From NCBI GenBank assembly GCA_030765065.1, contig CM060980.1:60372364-60436363 (forward strand): 64,000 bases of DNA, written 5' to 3'. The DNA comes from Deroplatys truncata. Its lineage: Eukaryota; Arthropoda; Insecta; Mantodea; Mantidae. Positions 1 to 10,804 of this stretch are shown piece by piece (positions within the stretch are counted from its first letter, which is position 1; every line of letters begins with the position of its first letter). The position numbers and the translations under genes were made by a program. Below the pieces are notes generated by a model. The model ran no database searches. It was not told where the DNA came from and saw nothing but the letters and a program-made list of their open reading frames with translations.

Positions 1-770
1 ATCATCAAATCCAGCGTAAATTGCTAATGCCTAACTTTGTACTCATAGAGTATTTAACAAGTAATGAGAAGTTTAATTCTTATTTCGAGCGTTTTAAAAT
101 TATTGCCCTAGGTGATTACTTGAGCTTTTGTGAATCTCCCTAAACAGTAGACCACTGCTAATTGAATGCCCGTTGTTTGAAAAAAACATACTTTCCAAAT
201 TATCACTTCACTATTATAACCTGGATCTTTCAAAACCACTGCACCAGACGTTAAAGAGACCATGTTGTTACAAAACGTTCTTAACATTCATTCATCACAT
301 TATTCGTAGTTTTTTCCTAACTTTCTTTAATGTGTCATTTTCTCCTTATTTATTATTAAACTGTAACTCTAATATGCACTGCAAAGTATGATTCCTTTGC
401 TGTATTGGATATTCAACAACAACAATAATAATACAACTGGTTGTGGGAAATTGAAAATTAAGGATTTATTGCCTAGCATATGCAGTTGATCTAGCAATTC
501 TTACTGCTGATGTCGTAACAGCTCAAAAAAAATTGAATTACTACAGAAATTGCAGAGAAAATCGGGCTGCAAATATCCTTCGAAAAACCTAAATACATTT
601 CATGCAATAAATAAACACCAAAATACGGCAAAAATAAGCAGTTTTACGATTTAAATACCTAGGTGAAATAATTAAGGAAAATGGGGTCGAAACTAAAGTT
701 AATAAAAGTAGATGCCAAAAAATGGAAATAGTATATCGGTTTACTCAATGCAACTACAATAAAAAGCGCG
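1..770. other. AT-rich stretch, nothing recognised
   Basis: No coding region, RNA gene or repeat of a family seen elsewhere in the window could be recognised here. The open frames are short and have no recognisable domain. Confidence 0.5.
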
Positions 771-789
771 TGTCTAAGCATACTAAATT

Positions 790-1156
790 ATCTGCTTACC
801 CTCCTCTTATGTAGGACTTACAGCCCCAGGACTTACAAGCGGGTGCCTGGGGTCAGAGGCCCGTCGAGGAGCAGACACTCATGGATCAGACAGAGCATCC
901 AGGATGGGTGATCAGCCCGATGCCTGGTATGGGATAAAGGAAGTAGATGAAACGAAATGTTGGTGAAATGGATGAATGGAAGGGTGATGATGGAGCAGTT
1001 GGTGGAATGAATGGCGGGGGAGACCGGAGAACCCGGAGAAAACCCGCCCAGACGCCGCTTCGTCCACCACAAATCCCACATTCAGGTCCCTGGAGTTGAA
1101 CCCGGGCCGCCTCTGTGGGAGGCGAGCGGTCTAACCACTCGGCCACGGCGCCGCCC
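790..1156 (-). mobile_element. tRNA-derived SINE (family S2), full length
   Basis: Read on the minus strand, 1156 to about 1085 resembles the 5' part of a Ser/Leu-type tRNA. It has an A box (TGGCCGAGTGG) and a B box (GGTTCAACTCC), the internal RNA polymerase III promoter of a tRNA-derived SINE. A CpG-rich body follows down to about 797. A diverged copy at 32,664-32,950 shares the far end (TTACCCTCCTC) and other body blocks. Possible imperfect target duplications lie at about 774-785 and 1157-1167. The two open frames here (833-1081 and 886-1146) come from the SINE and are not genes. The promoter boxes are seen directly; the outer limits are approximate. Confidence 0.8.
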
Positions 1157-1649
1157 CTAAGATATTAGAACATGTAATTAAACCGGAGTGTCTCTACGGA
1201 GAAGAAACTAACTTTGAACAGAAAAGCAGATATTCAAAACATTGTGAAAAAAAACCTACAAAATCATAGGAAATATTTTAGGACTACAAATCAGAGATGA
1301 ACAATACAGACTCAGAAGTAAACATGAAATAATAATTGATTATAATACGTGGTTAAAAACTGGATTTTATTTAGCGAGTAGGATTTTTTGCGAAATGTAA
1401 GCCGAGTTTCGCAATCCTGCGAGCAAAATAGAACCACTTTTAACACGTTTGGCATATGCTATTTTTAGACAGCACTCGAATTTGTATAACATCAATAATA
1501 TCATATTGTTTCCTGAAACTAACAGAACGTGGTTCTTGAAACAAGAAAAATGACGTTAAAAATGCGAGATGTCAGATGTGATGTTTTGTTGCTTCGCTAG
1601 CTGTTATCATCATAAAACGTACGGTTTGGACCTGAAGATCCGTTCCGGT

Positions 1650-2080
1650 TACACAGATCTACAGCTGATCTGTCCTTCGCTTATTGGGTTTTCCTACCTT
1701 TCTTCTACTAGCTGAATGGTAATTTAACACTTGGAAAGGACTACGGCGTGACTCCATTCTGCGAAGGTGCGTGCACCATTCATCTCTTTTATTTTCCACA
1801 GTTTCTACCACATGTGTAATTCCTAATTCTTTTCTTATATCTTCACTCCGTTGATGATCCAGCAGAGTGTATTCAGCCATTGGACGCAGCAATTTCATCT
1901 CCGATGCCTCAATCTGTTATTTATATTTACTTGTGAGGGCCCATGCTTCTGCTTCATATAGCAGGACTGGAATCGCCATGACTTTATAAAATTTTAAAAC
2001 TATTTCCTTGTGTACCTTCTTACATAGTATCCTTTTGATAGTTCCTATTAACCGATTATACTTAAGAAGCTTATCATTAA
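1650..2080 (-). pseudogene. LINE reverse transcriptase C-terminal relic
   Basis: The minus-strand translation gives the familiar end of an insect LINE ORF2. A block of the type VMAIPVLLYEAEAWALTSK lies at about 1985-1925, followed after one stop by EMKLLRPMAEYTLLDH and RSEDIRKELGI. It continues into HLRRMESRR and a basic tail with GKPNKRR. These match the thumb/tail region after the RT core in RTE/Jockey-like LINEs. The RT core with its YxDD motif is absent, so this is a 5'-truncated copy. Stops break it. The clade cannot be fixed from this piece. Confidence 0.75.
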
Positions 2081-2729
2081 TATAATTTTCTACTGTATAG
2101 GAAACTGTACACCATAAATAATTGAATCTGGGAGTTGTTCTACTATTTTTGTATTTAATTCAGTTTTCGCTAGCAGGTGAAATTATTTTCAACATGTTTT
2201 CCTTACACCAGCAAATGACGCGATTAAATGCTGTATCATACTGCTTTCTGGATATTTTTTTGGGTAAGTACTTGTTGTGTTATTCTTTTTGCTGCTTCTT
2301 AATTTCACCTGGCCCTTCCAGTTTGATTTCTTTGAATTCATAATTTCCAAATTTAATCTTTATGGATAAAAGAATAACGTTTTAGATCAAAGAAAACAGA
2401 AGGATGCCAATATTACTTGTAGATTAACTCTACAAAGAATTGCGATAAATTTAAATATGACGATTTGTATTGTGAATAGATAATGCGAGCGCCATAAAAA
2501 ATTAATCGTGTAAACAGACAATGAAAAGTAAAACCTAATCAAAACAAGTCGAGTTATTAAACATGCACAGATGGGATAATTGTCATGTGATTGGACTTGA
2601 CATGAAAGTTTGTAACAATGTGTGATAACACAACTAGTGCGATTATCTAAAGCATTTAGCTCGTGTGCACTGTGTTAGAAATTCTACTTTTAGTCCATGC
2701 TGTCAAAAAGATACACAGACATTCACAGC

Positions 2730-2950
2730 GACCTTAGAAAACGAAGGTTAACCTTTTATGGACATATTAAACGAATGTACTCAAACAGTTTCAAAACAAA
2801 TAATGGAATTCTACAAAAATAAAAGTAAAGCATTAGTAGATACCATAAGGGTATTAGTGAAGTAAAGATGACTTTAAATTGGCAGGAATTACGCAAGAAG
2901 ATACGCTAAACAGAGATATCTTTAGACGAAATGCGTCAAACCGAGGAAAA
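2730..2950 (+). pseudogene. LINE ORF2 tail relic
   Basis: The plus-strand frames read DLRKRRLTFYGHIKRMYSN, then after a one-base shift KQIMEFYKNKSKALVDTIR, then KLAGITQEDTLNRDIFRRN. This order (RRLTFYGHI.RM, a short basic stretch, then GIT.ED...DR..FRR) is typical of the extreme C-terminus of insect non-LTR retrotransposon polyproteins. At least one frameshift and several stops make it dead. It is a different LINE tail from the neighbour at 1650-2080. Confidence 0.6.
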
Positions 2951-3067
2951 AACCTAGAACAAAATGGATAGACGAGAAAAAGAAACCCACAACCAAAGAG
3001 TGAGACAACCATGGATTCAAAGAAAAACCATTAAGTACTTTGTGTAGTCATTCGCATATAAAAAGTA

Positions 3068-3256
3068 ATGATATACCTCACTATTCATAAAAAGAATGAT
3101 TCTTCTATCCTCGGTACGTTACTGAGGATATTACATACGAATTGTTTCAAATTCAGCAAGGATTCAAATACTAAAACAGCATTCAAATGCATATTCGATG
3201 TAACAAGCTCTTGTGAAGCAAAGAGAAGAAATGAAAGTAAGAAACCCACACTTTAA
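3068..3256 (+). other. Unrecognised 62-codon open frame
   Basis: An AT-rich open frame with no recognisable domain or repeat. It is probably a chance reading frame and is listed only so that the stretch between two LINE tails is accounted for. Confidence 0.1.
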
Positions 3257-3509
3257 AAGTGTGTCCGTTAGGCTATGCTTAGGAAAGGTCTAAATTTGCA
3301 AGATAGAATATTTCGGAAACGGCTAACACTTGATGAAAATTTGACGCAAATTATATATTTTAAATTACATTTTTCTGTAGCAAGCTTTTGTCTGTCTTTT
3401 AACATTTTGTTGTTGTACAACCTTGAAGATAATTCAGTCAAATAAAGTGAAGTTCGCCAATTAATACAAGACTATAGACAAAAATAGGTAGACCATTTTT
3501 ACGAATGAC

Positions 3510-3625
3510 TGACGCCTAGAGGATACAGATTTGTTGGAAGGCCAAAGAAGCGTAGGAGAGAGAAGATGTGACACCGGAACGAGTGTAGCCTAATCTGTGT
3601 GGAAAAAGAAGATAAAAGGGAAGTT
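3510..3625 (+). pseudogene. LINE C-terminal tail fragment
   Basis: The translation PRGYRFVGRPKKRRREKM resembles the basic RG.R..GRP.KRW ending shared by many insect LINE polyproteins. A stop follows within the tail, and there is no RT upstream in frame. It could be the remains of the same LINE type as 1650-2080 on the other strand. Confidence 0.5.
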
Positions 3626-3629
3626 CACA

Positions 3630-3745
3630 AGAAATTCAAGATATACACTTTTCATGTTGATATATCAAACATATGATATAACCCAAATCGTTAGAGTCGT
3701 ATTTGAGAAAATAGAAGACAAAAGACATTTTTCCATATATAAGAT
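3630..3745 (+). mobile_element. Fragment of the 850-bp repeat (family R)
   Basis: Blocks such as CAAGATATACA.TTTTCAT and AATCGTTAGAG..GTATTTGAGAAAAT match the middle of the long copies at 49,157-49,968 and 52,753-53,611. Only this middle piece is present. Confidence 0.5.
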
Positions 3746-3959
3746 GTAGGATGTGTTAATCGGAGGGAGACACCCCGCACACTGCGGCCATATTTATCTA
3801 TTTCGGGAGACAGGAATGAGGTGAACAAGTCTTAGGAGTCCCAAATCCGCAGGCAGACAGGCTCACAGAGATCCGCAGAATTCTCTAATATTTCCAGTTG
3901 AACACCCGAGCACTATTCGGCGAAAATCTTAAGAGGGCGACTTAGCAACCCTAACAGGC

Positions 3960-4225
3960 GGGATAACTCACCCTGGCTCATACATCCACGCCATCTACCC
4001 GGCACCGCCTGCAGGACCTAAAAGCACACTTGAAACGTGGAATGGAAATGAAATGAGAGGAAATGGGGGAAAGAAATACATGGTAGAATACACCAACCGC
4101 ACCAGCCTTGGTGACCGGGGAAAACCGCGAAATACCCCATGGTCAGAGTGGGCGGTCACCGGGAATCCAATCCGGGACCGCCAGAATGAGAGCTTCACAC
4201 GATACCGCGGAGCCATCTTACTCGG
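3960..4225 (-). mobile_element. tRNA-derived SINE (family S3)
   Basis: On the minus strand the head (about 4222-4155) has a B-box-like GGATTGGATTCCC preceded by a tRNA-like A-box region. The body contains the block GGGAAAACCGCGAAATACCCC seen in other S3 copies at 12,250-12,625, 25,560-25,815 and, on the plus strand, 54,880-55,150. Sequence further left (3,750-3,960) is also GC-rich and may belong to this element, but its limit is unclear. Two overlapping open frames on opposite strands (3995-4216 and 4053-4250) lie inside it and are not genes. Confidence 0.65.
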
Positions 4226-4259
4226 TCATATAAAAGGTAACTTAGGATGAGAGAATTTT

Positions 4260-4720
4260 CTGATAATATTTGTGTGGCATTTTTGGAAGATGCTGAACTT
4301 AAAAATATCAAGTCTTGAGTTATGCTGTTCACATCACATACACGCGCGTGGTTGGAGCTTTGATTTTTAAAATGAATGGTTTTTTAGGTTCAGGGAACCG
4401 AAAACTTACATCGATATAAAACATTTGGGTGGAATACGATACTTCCTTTTACCTATCTTAGGTTGGCGGTAGAGAAAGTAAAAATCGTTAGAGCAGTTTT
4501 GAGAAACTAACATTAAGGAAAACTGTTCTTTGAATCGTTCTCTCTCTCTCTCTGTCTGTCTTATTTTCTCTCTCTCTCCCTCTCTCATTATTTTCTTTTA
4601 AAAATCCATTGTTGGGAGTTCAGGAAACTCAAAACGCGTAATTTCCTTTAAACAGTGCATCAAATGTTTGGGCGATACTTCCTCTAAGTGGTGGAAAGAG
4701 TAAAATCATTCCTCAGAAAA
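4260..4720 (+). mobile_element. Two partial copies of family R with a CT microsatellite
   Basis: From 4320 the sequence follows the right half of family R: TTATGCTGTTCAC, a TTCAGGG...AAAACTTA block, GGGTGGAATACGATACTTCC and GTAGAGAAAGTAAAA at about 4470-4484. A second short copy of the same right end lies at about 4610-4712. Between them is a (CT)n-rich tract at about 4538-4588. The minus-strand open frame 4406-4588 is that tract in translation. Confidence 0.55.
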
Positions 4721-4759
4721 AAATTATCTCTTTAACTATTTAAGATTTTCGAAAACACT

Positions 4760-6616
4760 TGCTTTAATTGTAATTATAAATTACATACTGTGAAATTTTT
4801 CTATAGTGTTTTCGTTTTCGCCAGTCCACTCACGGCCATTTCTCCCCGCTTTGCAATGTCCCTCCACTCCACTCAGTTCTCCGAGAGTGGGGGATTACAA
4901 TGCGTGACTTTGATGGGCTGGCCGGAGTGAAACCAGTCTAAAATAATGTAAATATTTTAATCACTATAGCGATATTCTAAGATATTGCAAAGAGTTCTGT
5001 ATTTGGATTTTGAAAGCATCTTTACACGTTGCACAGTAGCCGATATATTTCTTTATTCTATTATACAAGCAATTTCATTAGAGCGCTGTGAATACGTTAG
5101 CACAAGTTAGTTGAACTAATCGCAGAGCATAAACAAGATATTATTTTAGTTTCTCAAATATAAATACTTATATTACACAAGACCTGCTTTGATGTGGGAT
5201 GTTCGGTCTGTTTTACGGAAGAAGTTTGGAAGGCAAAGGTGCTATGTGCTCGGCTGGTTTCTGTACAGCAGGTAGCTCTGCATGATGGATTCTCAGATAT
5301 GAGGCTCTCTCTCAGAAACTGTGGATCGGATATAAATACACACTGATGATTTACGCCTTAATTACCCCTTTATGTTTCTCTGTACAATGAATAATTTTTC
5401 CTAACACAATAAGTTTGTGTTCGCCAAATCCCACGCTCAAACAAAATTATTAATGTTGCTTCTAATTTATTTGCCTTAAACTTCTTTCAGTATTACTCCC
5501 CTTATTTTAACCATTTTCCCAGACCCAACTTAGCTGAGATTTGCCTAAGTCACATTCTCACGGCTGAATTCCGGACATGTGTTGTCTATAAACTAAGATA
5601 AGACATTGAATGACGATGTGAACACTGTCAGAAGCTGAGCTCCTACGCTGAACAAATTTTCTATTTCACGCCCGTTTCTAGTCCCTCCAGTATCTTTCCT
5701 AGTCGCATGGTTTTCGATTGCTTTTTTGGTTTACGTGACAGATTCTAACTCATCTTATTGGTTCTCACGTTTTATAAAATACGGATATTTTCCATCTGCA
5801 ATTGTCACATTATTTTCTCTTGATTACGTTTTCTGTTCGTTTGACTGATTTTGAGTGACTCGGTTTTGCTCTGTATTGTCTAACGCTCCCGTACAAATAA
5901 GTTTTCCTTCGATCTCAATCCTTTTGTCCTCCGCTATCTGAGAGCTGTTTGAATCTGCCCACCTACCGTTCTCGTCACGAATTCTGCTTTTAGCTTAATA
6001 CATTTTCTTTCTTTAATACATATTATGAAACTTAATACTTATTCTCTTTTAATGAGTTTCCGTAGTGTTGCGATTCCTTCACGTGTATTTATTTCTTTTT
6101 CATATCAATTTTTATTTTATACCTTATTTTCTTTTGTTCTATTTAATTTTTTTCTAGGTTTTTGATCCCATCGGGCAAATACTACTACCTGTAATATTTC
6201 CAATAATATAAGCGGTACATATTAGTTATACGAAAAACTAAGAGTACAAATGTTACGATTTTTCATACGCATATTAATAATTAATTACTGGTCTTAACCT
6301 CTTTTCAAATGCAATTAGGTGTACCTATGTAGCTCGGTTACCGTAAACCTGTATTTTCCGGTATAGTTTTATTTGCATCTGAATTTAATGTCCCCATATA
6401 TCAATCTATTTAAAAATATGTATGTATTTGCCGTAATCAAGCTTCGATTTGCATGAACTTACATTTATACATATTAAATGAAGCAAAAATATATAAAAGT
6501 AAATTTCATATAAAAGCCAAAGTGTTTAGTGCGAAACAACTTTGTACAGAGAATTTGCTGGATTCTAGAGCTCCTGGCACCCGATTAACAAGACAGTTGT
6601 GTGAGACAACCAGTAC
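4760..6616. other. Long AT-rich stretch without a recognised gene
   Basis: A GC-richer patch at about 4825-4935, with a rough inverted arrangement of CCAGTCCACTC and GGGCTGGCCGGAGTG, may be a decayed small DNA element. The rest contains no recognised coding, RNA or repeat signal. Confidence 0.4.
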
Positions 6617-6620
6617 ATTC
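6617..6620. repeat. Target-site duplication ATTC, left
   Basis: ATTC directly precedes the left LTR and is repeated at 10,801-10,804 directly after the right LTR. A 4-bp duplication fits Gypsy/Ty3-type integration. Confidence 0.8.
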
Positions 6621-7594
6621 TGAAGTAACATTATTTGTATATGTTTGTATTTGTTAGCCCCACATTTGGGAGCCAATTTGCGATGGTAAATTTATAATGT
6701 TATTTGTGTATCTGTTTACTCAACATGGTGAAGCCATCTTGCGACGTGATTCATTTGTTAGGTTTGTTAGCTCCATCTGGTGTTAGCAATTTGCGGCAGT
6801 ATTAGTTTTTGTTTGAAAGAATGCTACTGTTATTTTATTTAATTTTGGTTCTCTGTCCTCCGGCTAGCTATTATCCTTTGGTCGAGCACTTCTCTTTATA
6901 CAGGTTGTGTAAACGGAAAGGAATCTTTTATCCAAAGATAACACTGATGAAGAAATTTGTTTTACACTTTTATTGTCGAACACGTTAACTATCACATTTA
7001 CACATTGATCTTGACACTCGCCAAACTGAAACTGTTGTAATAACTTCATTACTGATCACTCTTAATTCGCGCACTTCAACTTTTTGTATAATTAACTTTA
7101 CAACATTTAAGATTTTTCATAACTCTGTTACGCGTAACCTGCAAATTGATATCCGACGTGTGCCGTACAAATATTTTCGACGGACTGAAGCACTTTACCT
7201 CTAACCTAGCTTCTATTTATACTCATACACCCCGATATGCCTAAAGATTATAACTGAGCAGCAATTGGCTAATAAAACGCGCCAACATTAGCGTCTATTT
7301 TTATATCCAATGAAAATTATGAATACATATGCTCTAGGGAAATGTTCCAGAAGATTCTAAAGGAAAACGCGCCAACATTACGTAACTTCCTCGTTTCCAA
7401 TAATGATAAACAGCTCACCCCCTCGCTGCATTATTGCACGCTATTATTGTCAGTTTCAGTAAGGTATTAAAAACTTACTTCCCAACAATAATTACAATCA
7501 ACAAACTTCTCAAATCAATGTCACATAATAATGCATATTCATACTATAATCACTCTTTACATTTAAATAATTTGTGATACAAATTACTGCATCA
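6621..7594 (-). repeat. 3' LTR of element F
   Basis: 974 bp. It differs from the other LTR by six substitutions, at about 7,037, 7,201, 7,260, 7,280, 7,323 and 7,508. Its last 170 bp in element orientation contain primer-site-like motifs (6,657-6,675 and more decayed ones near 6,729 and 6,787), so duplicated primer sites have become part of the LTR. Confidence 0.92.
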
Positions 7595-8305
7595 TATGCC
7601 CCACTAGAAACATAATTATAAATATTTACAACTTGTTTGGAAATTTTATAATTGGGTTTTTAGTCTCCTAAATCTTGGAACACACGCTATTTATCACTTT
7701 CACTTAACACTTCACACGTATTTAACACACGACATATGTTTTTCCTTTATCTCGCCACTATTTACTGGCTCTTGTTTCATGTTTTTAGACATTAATTTAA
7801 CATTACAAAAAAAAATTTTATAGCAAATACTGTACCCTGAATTATTTAGTTACTGTTACAAAATTATTTACTTTCTTATATTGTTGACAACAATTTGTGC
7901 ATTTAAGAATTTTTGTAATTACTATACATATTTACTAAAATATTCACCCTCTACACAAATATATTTACATCTCTTAAATCTAGACACTGTTTCACATTTT
8001 CGTTTGCTACATAAGTATTTGTTTTTAATTATTTTACCCCATTTTTGTTGTTTTGTACATTATGTTCAGAATACTCTTGGAATTATATTTACGTACTTTT
8101 ACTTTAATATAACATTATACTTCATTTCAAATGCTGTTACAGTTACTAAGAATTTAATTTTTTTTAAAAAAACATTTCTCTTTTTTTTATAATTTATTTC
8201 TCTTTTCACATGACATATATAAATAGTTAACCCTCTTACTTTCCAATACATTGCTCTGCAGGTCATCTTTAACTATCCAGCATTTACTTTTTATGTCATT
8301 GCTAT
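7595..8305 (-). other. Non-coding 3' part of element F interior
   Basis: About 710 bp of AT-rich sequence between the Gag stop and the 3' LTR. No pol domain can be read in any frame. The 103-codon plus-strand frame at 7881-8192 is low-complexity and antisense to the element, and I do not regard it as a gene. Confidence 0.6.
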
Positions 8306-9373
8306 TTACCCTCCTGGATCAAATTGTGTGTGGCTAAACATTACTCGTAGCCGTATCCTAACCTTCCAAAATTTGTTCATGAATAACCTCTTGTATTCAT
8401 ATGAAATTTCGTCCCATGATATAATTTGAAAACAATCTAAAGTTTCCTGAATTACACATCTTTTACCAACTGTCATTTTCAATTCTTCTGCTATCTTTTT
8501 AATTTGAGAGTCCTCTGACAAGTCTGTAATAAACTGTACTGGATTGGAGTTTTCAATTTGAACATCTTGGTACTTGTTAATTTCAGAAGTTAGCTTTTGA
8601 TTATTTACAGGCAAAACTTTAACTTCTTCGTAGAATTTATTTCTGTGCGTTTCTGATTCTTTCTGTATTTCTGATATCTCCCCTCTGAAATTAACTTGCG
8701 CTTGATTCACATCTACATTCATAACCTCTTTCATCTCTCTTATCTCACTTGAAATAATACTCATTCTACTACCTGACTCTGCACATTCTACATCAACATG
8801 TTCTATTTTATTATTAACCTCACTTTTTTGGTTATATATTTCCCTGCTTATGTCTAACATTTGCTTTGAAACTTCCCCTATCTCATTTGCTATCATTTCC
8901 TGATTTTCATTTCTCATTCTCATCATACTACTATCTAGCTCCATGAATTTCTTTTCAATTTCTTCCCTGTTTTGATCTATTTTCTTTTCTAATTTCTCAT
9001 TACTTTTACCAATATCTTGAGTTAGTTTTTCTAATTTCTCATTAGTCTTACCAATATCTTCCCCTAATTTCTCATTATTCTGTTCCATACTCTGAGTCAA
9101 TTTTTGTTCTAATTTCTCAATATTCTTATTTACTGTATCGCCAAAATTTCTCATCATTTCCATCATCATACTAGCATCAAAATGAACATTTCCTGCTATT
9201 CTATTCTGACTTTCTTCACTAACATTTCCTCCCTCAAATTCTACATTGTTTGAGCTATATTCTGTAACATGTATTGAATTACAGCTAACTGTTACATTAT
9301 CCCCTTCCATTATTGTTTCTTCAATATTATTAGTAGCCATTGTTTTCTTTATCCTACCGCTCCTAAGGTACAT
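8306..9373 (-). CDS. Truncated Gag-like coiled-coil protein of element F
   Basis: 355 codons from an ATG at 9373. Residues 3-7 read LRSGR, a basic start of the kind found in insect Gypsy Gag proteins. Residues about 81-250 are strongly charged and heptad-like, rich in E, K, N, I and L. They include two near-identical 14-residue units around IGKTNEKLEK (107-116) and IGKSNEKLEK (121-130), copied in the DNA as a 42-bp repeat. Residues 275-282 (NSNPVQFI) and 320-336 (W...FMNKFW) resemble the first part of a Gypsy capsid domain. The frame then ends 19 residues later. The second half of capsid and any zinc knuckle are missing, so an internal deletion probably joined gag to downstream sequence near 8,370. 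The frame is intact and could supply a structural or packaging protein; that role is inference. Confidence 0.8.
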   Translation of the reverse strand: MYLRSGRIKKTMATNNIEETIMEGDNVTVSCNSIHVTEYSSNNVEFEGGNVSEESQNRIAGNVHFDASMMMEMMRNFGDTVNKNIEKLEQKLTQSMEQNNEKLGEDIGKTNEKLEKLTQDIGKSNEKLEKKIDQNREEIEKKFMELDSSMMRMRNENQEMIANEIGEVSKQMLDISREIYNQKSEVNNKIEHVDVECAESGSRMSIISSEIREMKEVMNVDVNQAQVNFRGEISEIQKESETHRNKFYEEVKVLPVNNQKLTSEINKYQDVQIENSNPVQFITDLSEDSQIKKIAEELKMTVGKRCVIQETLDCFQIISWDEISYEYKRLFMNKFWKVRIRLRVMFSHTQFDPGG

Positions 9374-9826
9374 TTAAATTTTTTTACCTTTTTTTTGGAA
9401 TTAACATAACACTTTTCTAACCTTTCTGATGCTGTCTGTTGCTGTTACTTTGGTGTCCAGCTTTCTGCCCCTCTCTCCTAGATTATATGTCGCTTCTGCG
9501 TTGTATTATGATGAATCTGCGTCGTCTCGATGTTTTTGTGTCCACTCATCCGCGTCGTCTGTCGTTCTTCTAGTTGTTTCTGGAATCTGCGTCTTGTAGT
9601 TCAGTTCACTACTCCATTCGCTTCACGTCCTGGTTCCTTCGCCCCTTCCTGGTTATTTCACTCCTTTCCTGGTCACTGTGCCCCACGTTCTGGGTGCCAA
9701 TTTGAAGTATTATTATTAATGTTATTTATTTAACATTATTGTAGCCCCACGTTGTGGTAGCCAATTTGAAGTAACATTATTTGTAATATCTATTTATTGA
9801 TTGAGCCCCACGTTTGGGAGCCAATT
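9374..9826 (-). promoter_or_regulatory. Element F leader with three tandem primer binding sites
   Basis: In plus-strand orientation the motif GCCCCACGTT.GG..GCCA occurs at 9,680-9,699, 9,744-9,763 and 9,805-9,823. Each is followed by ATTTGAAGTA. On the element strand this reads TTCA AAT TGGC...ACGTGGGGC, that is the LTR end, a 3-bp spacer, then a primer binding site. The motif is close to GCCCCACGTTGGGCGCCA, the 3' end of eukaryotic tRNA-Lys(CUU) with CCA. The copy at 9,805-9,823 sits 3 bp from the LTR and is the one expected to have primed this copy. The remaining leader before the Gag ATG is unremarkable. Confidence 0.75.
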
Positions 9827-10800
9827 TGAAGTAACATTATTTGTATATGTTTGTATTTGTTAGCCCCACATTTGGGAGCCAATTTGCGATGGTAAATTTA
9901 TAATGTTATTTGTGTATCTGTTTACTCAACATGGTGAAGCCATCTTGCGACGTGATTCATTTGTTAGGTTTGTTAGCTCCATCTGGTGTTAGCAATTTGC
10001 GGCAGTATTAGTTTTTGTTTGAAAGAATGCTACTGTTATTTTATTTAATTTTGGTTCTCTGTCCTCCGGCTAGCTATTATCCTTTGGTCGAGCACTTCTC
10101 TTTATACAGGTTGTGTAAACGGAAAGGAATCTTTTATCCAAAGATAACACTGATGAAGAAATTTGTTTTACACTTTTATTGTCGAACACGTTAACTATCA
10201 CATTTACACATTGATCTTGACACTCGCCAAACTGAAACTGTTATAATAACTTCATTACTGATCACTCTTAATTCGCGCACTTCAACTTTTTGTATAATTA
10301 ACTTTACAACATTTAAGATTTTTCATAACTCTGTTACGCGTAACCTGCAAATTGATATCCGACGTGTGCCGTACAAATATTTTCGACGGACTGAAGCACT
10401 TTACCTTTAACCTAGCTTCTATTTATACTCATACACCCCGATATGCCTAAAGATTATAACTGAGCTGCAATTGGCTAATAAAACGAGCCAACATTAGCGT
10501 CTATTTTTATATCCAATGAAAATTATGAGTACATATGCTCTAGGGAAATGTTCCAGAAGATTCTAAAGGAAAACGCGCCAACATTACGTAACTTCCTCGT
10601 TTCCAATAATGATAAACAGCTCACCCCCTCGCTGCATTATTGCACGCTATTATTGTCAGTTTCAGTAAGGTATTAAAAACTTACTTCCCAACAATAATTA
10701 CAATCAACAAACATCTCAAATCAATGTCACATAATAATGCATATTCATACTATAATCACTCTTTACATTTAAATAATTTGTGATACAAATTACTGCATCA
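9827..10800 (-). repeat. 5' LTR of element F
   Basis: 974 bp, bounded on the element's outer side by TGATGCAG (10,800 inward) and followed by the ATTC duplication at 10,801-10,804. It includes a primer-site-like motif at 9,863-9,881 inside the LTR, matching 6,657-6,675 in the other LTR. Confidence 0.92.
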
Positions 10801-10804
10801 ATTC

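Larger units (their letters stand above)
6621..10800 (-). mobile_element. Full-length non-autonomous LTR retrotransposon (element F)
   Basis: Two direct repeats of 974 bp (6,621-7,594 and 9,827-10,800) enclose a 2,232-bp interior. In element (minus-strand) orientation the LTR starts TGATGCAGTAATTTG and ends GTTACTTCA, so it has TG...CA ends. I counted six single-base differences between the LTRs, which suggests a recent insertion. Next to the 5' LTR is a primer binding site resembling the complement of the tRNA-Lys 3' end. The interior carries one Gag-like frame and no protease, RT, RNase H or integrase. It must therefore be mobilised by a related autonomous element. The tract beside the 3' LTR (7,595-7,612) is only weakly polypurine (GTGGGG). 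Confidence 0.93.

Noticed and set aside
833-1146. Two overlapping minus-strand proteins of 82 and 86 residues
   Set aside because: Both lie entirely within a tRNA-derived SINE, and their composition follows its GC-rich body.
6657-6675. Primer-site motif in the 3' LTR as an independent second priming site
   Set aside because: It is simply the copy of the motif within the LTR (matching 9,863-9,881), duplicated by normal reverse transcription.
7881-8192. 103-codon hydrophobic plus-strand frame inside element F
   Set aside because: It is antisense to the element, AT-driven (rich in F, L, Y, I), and has no recognisable domain or signal.
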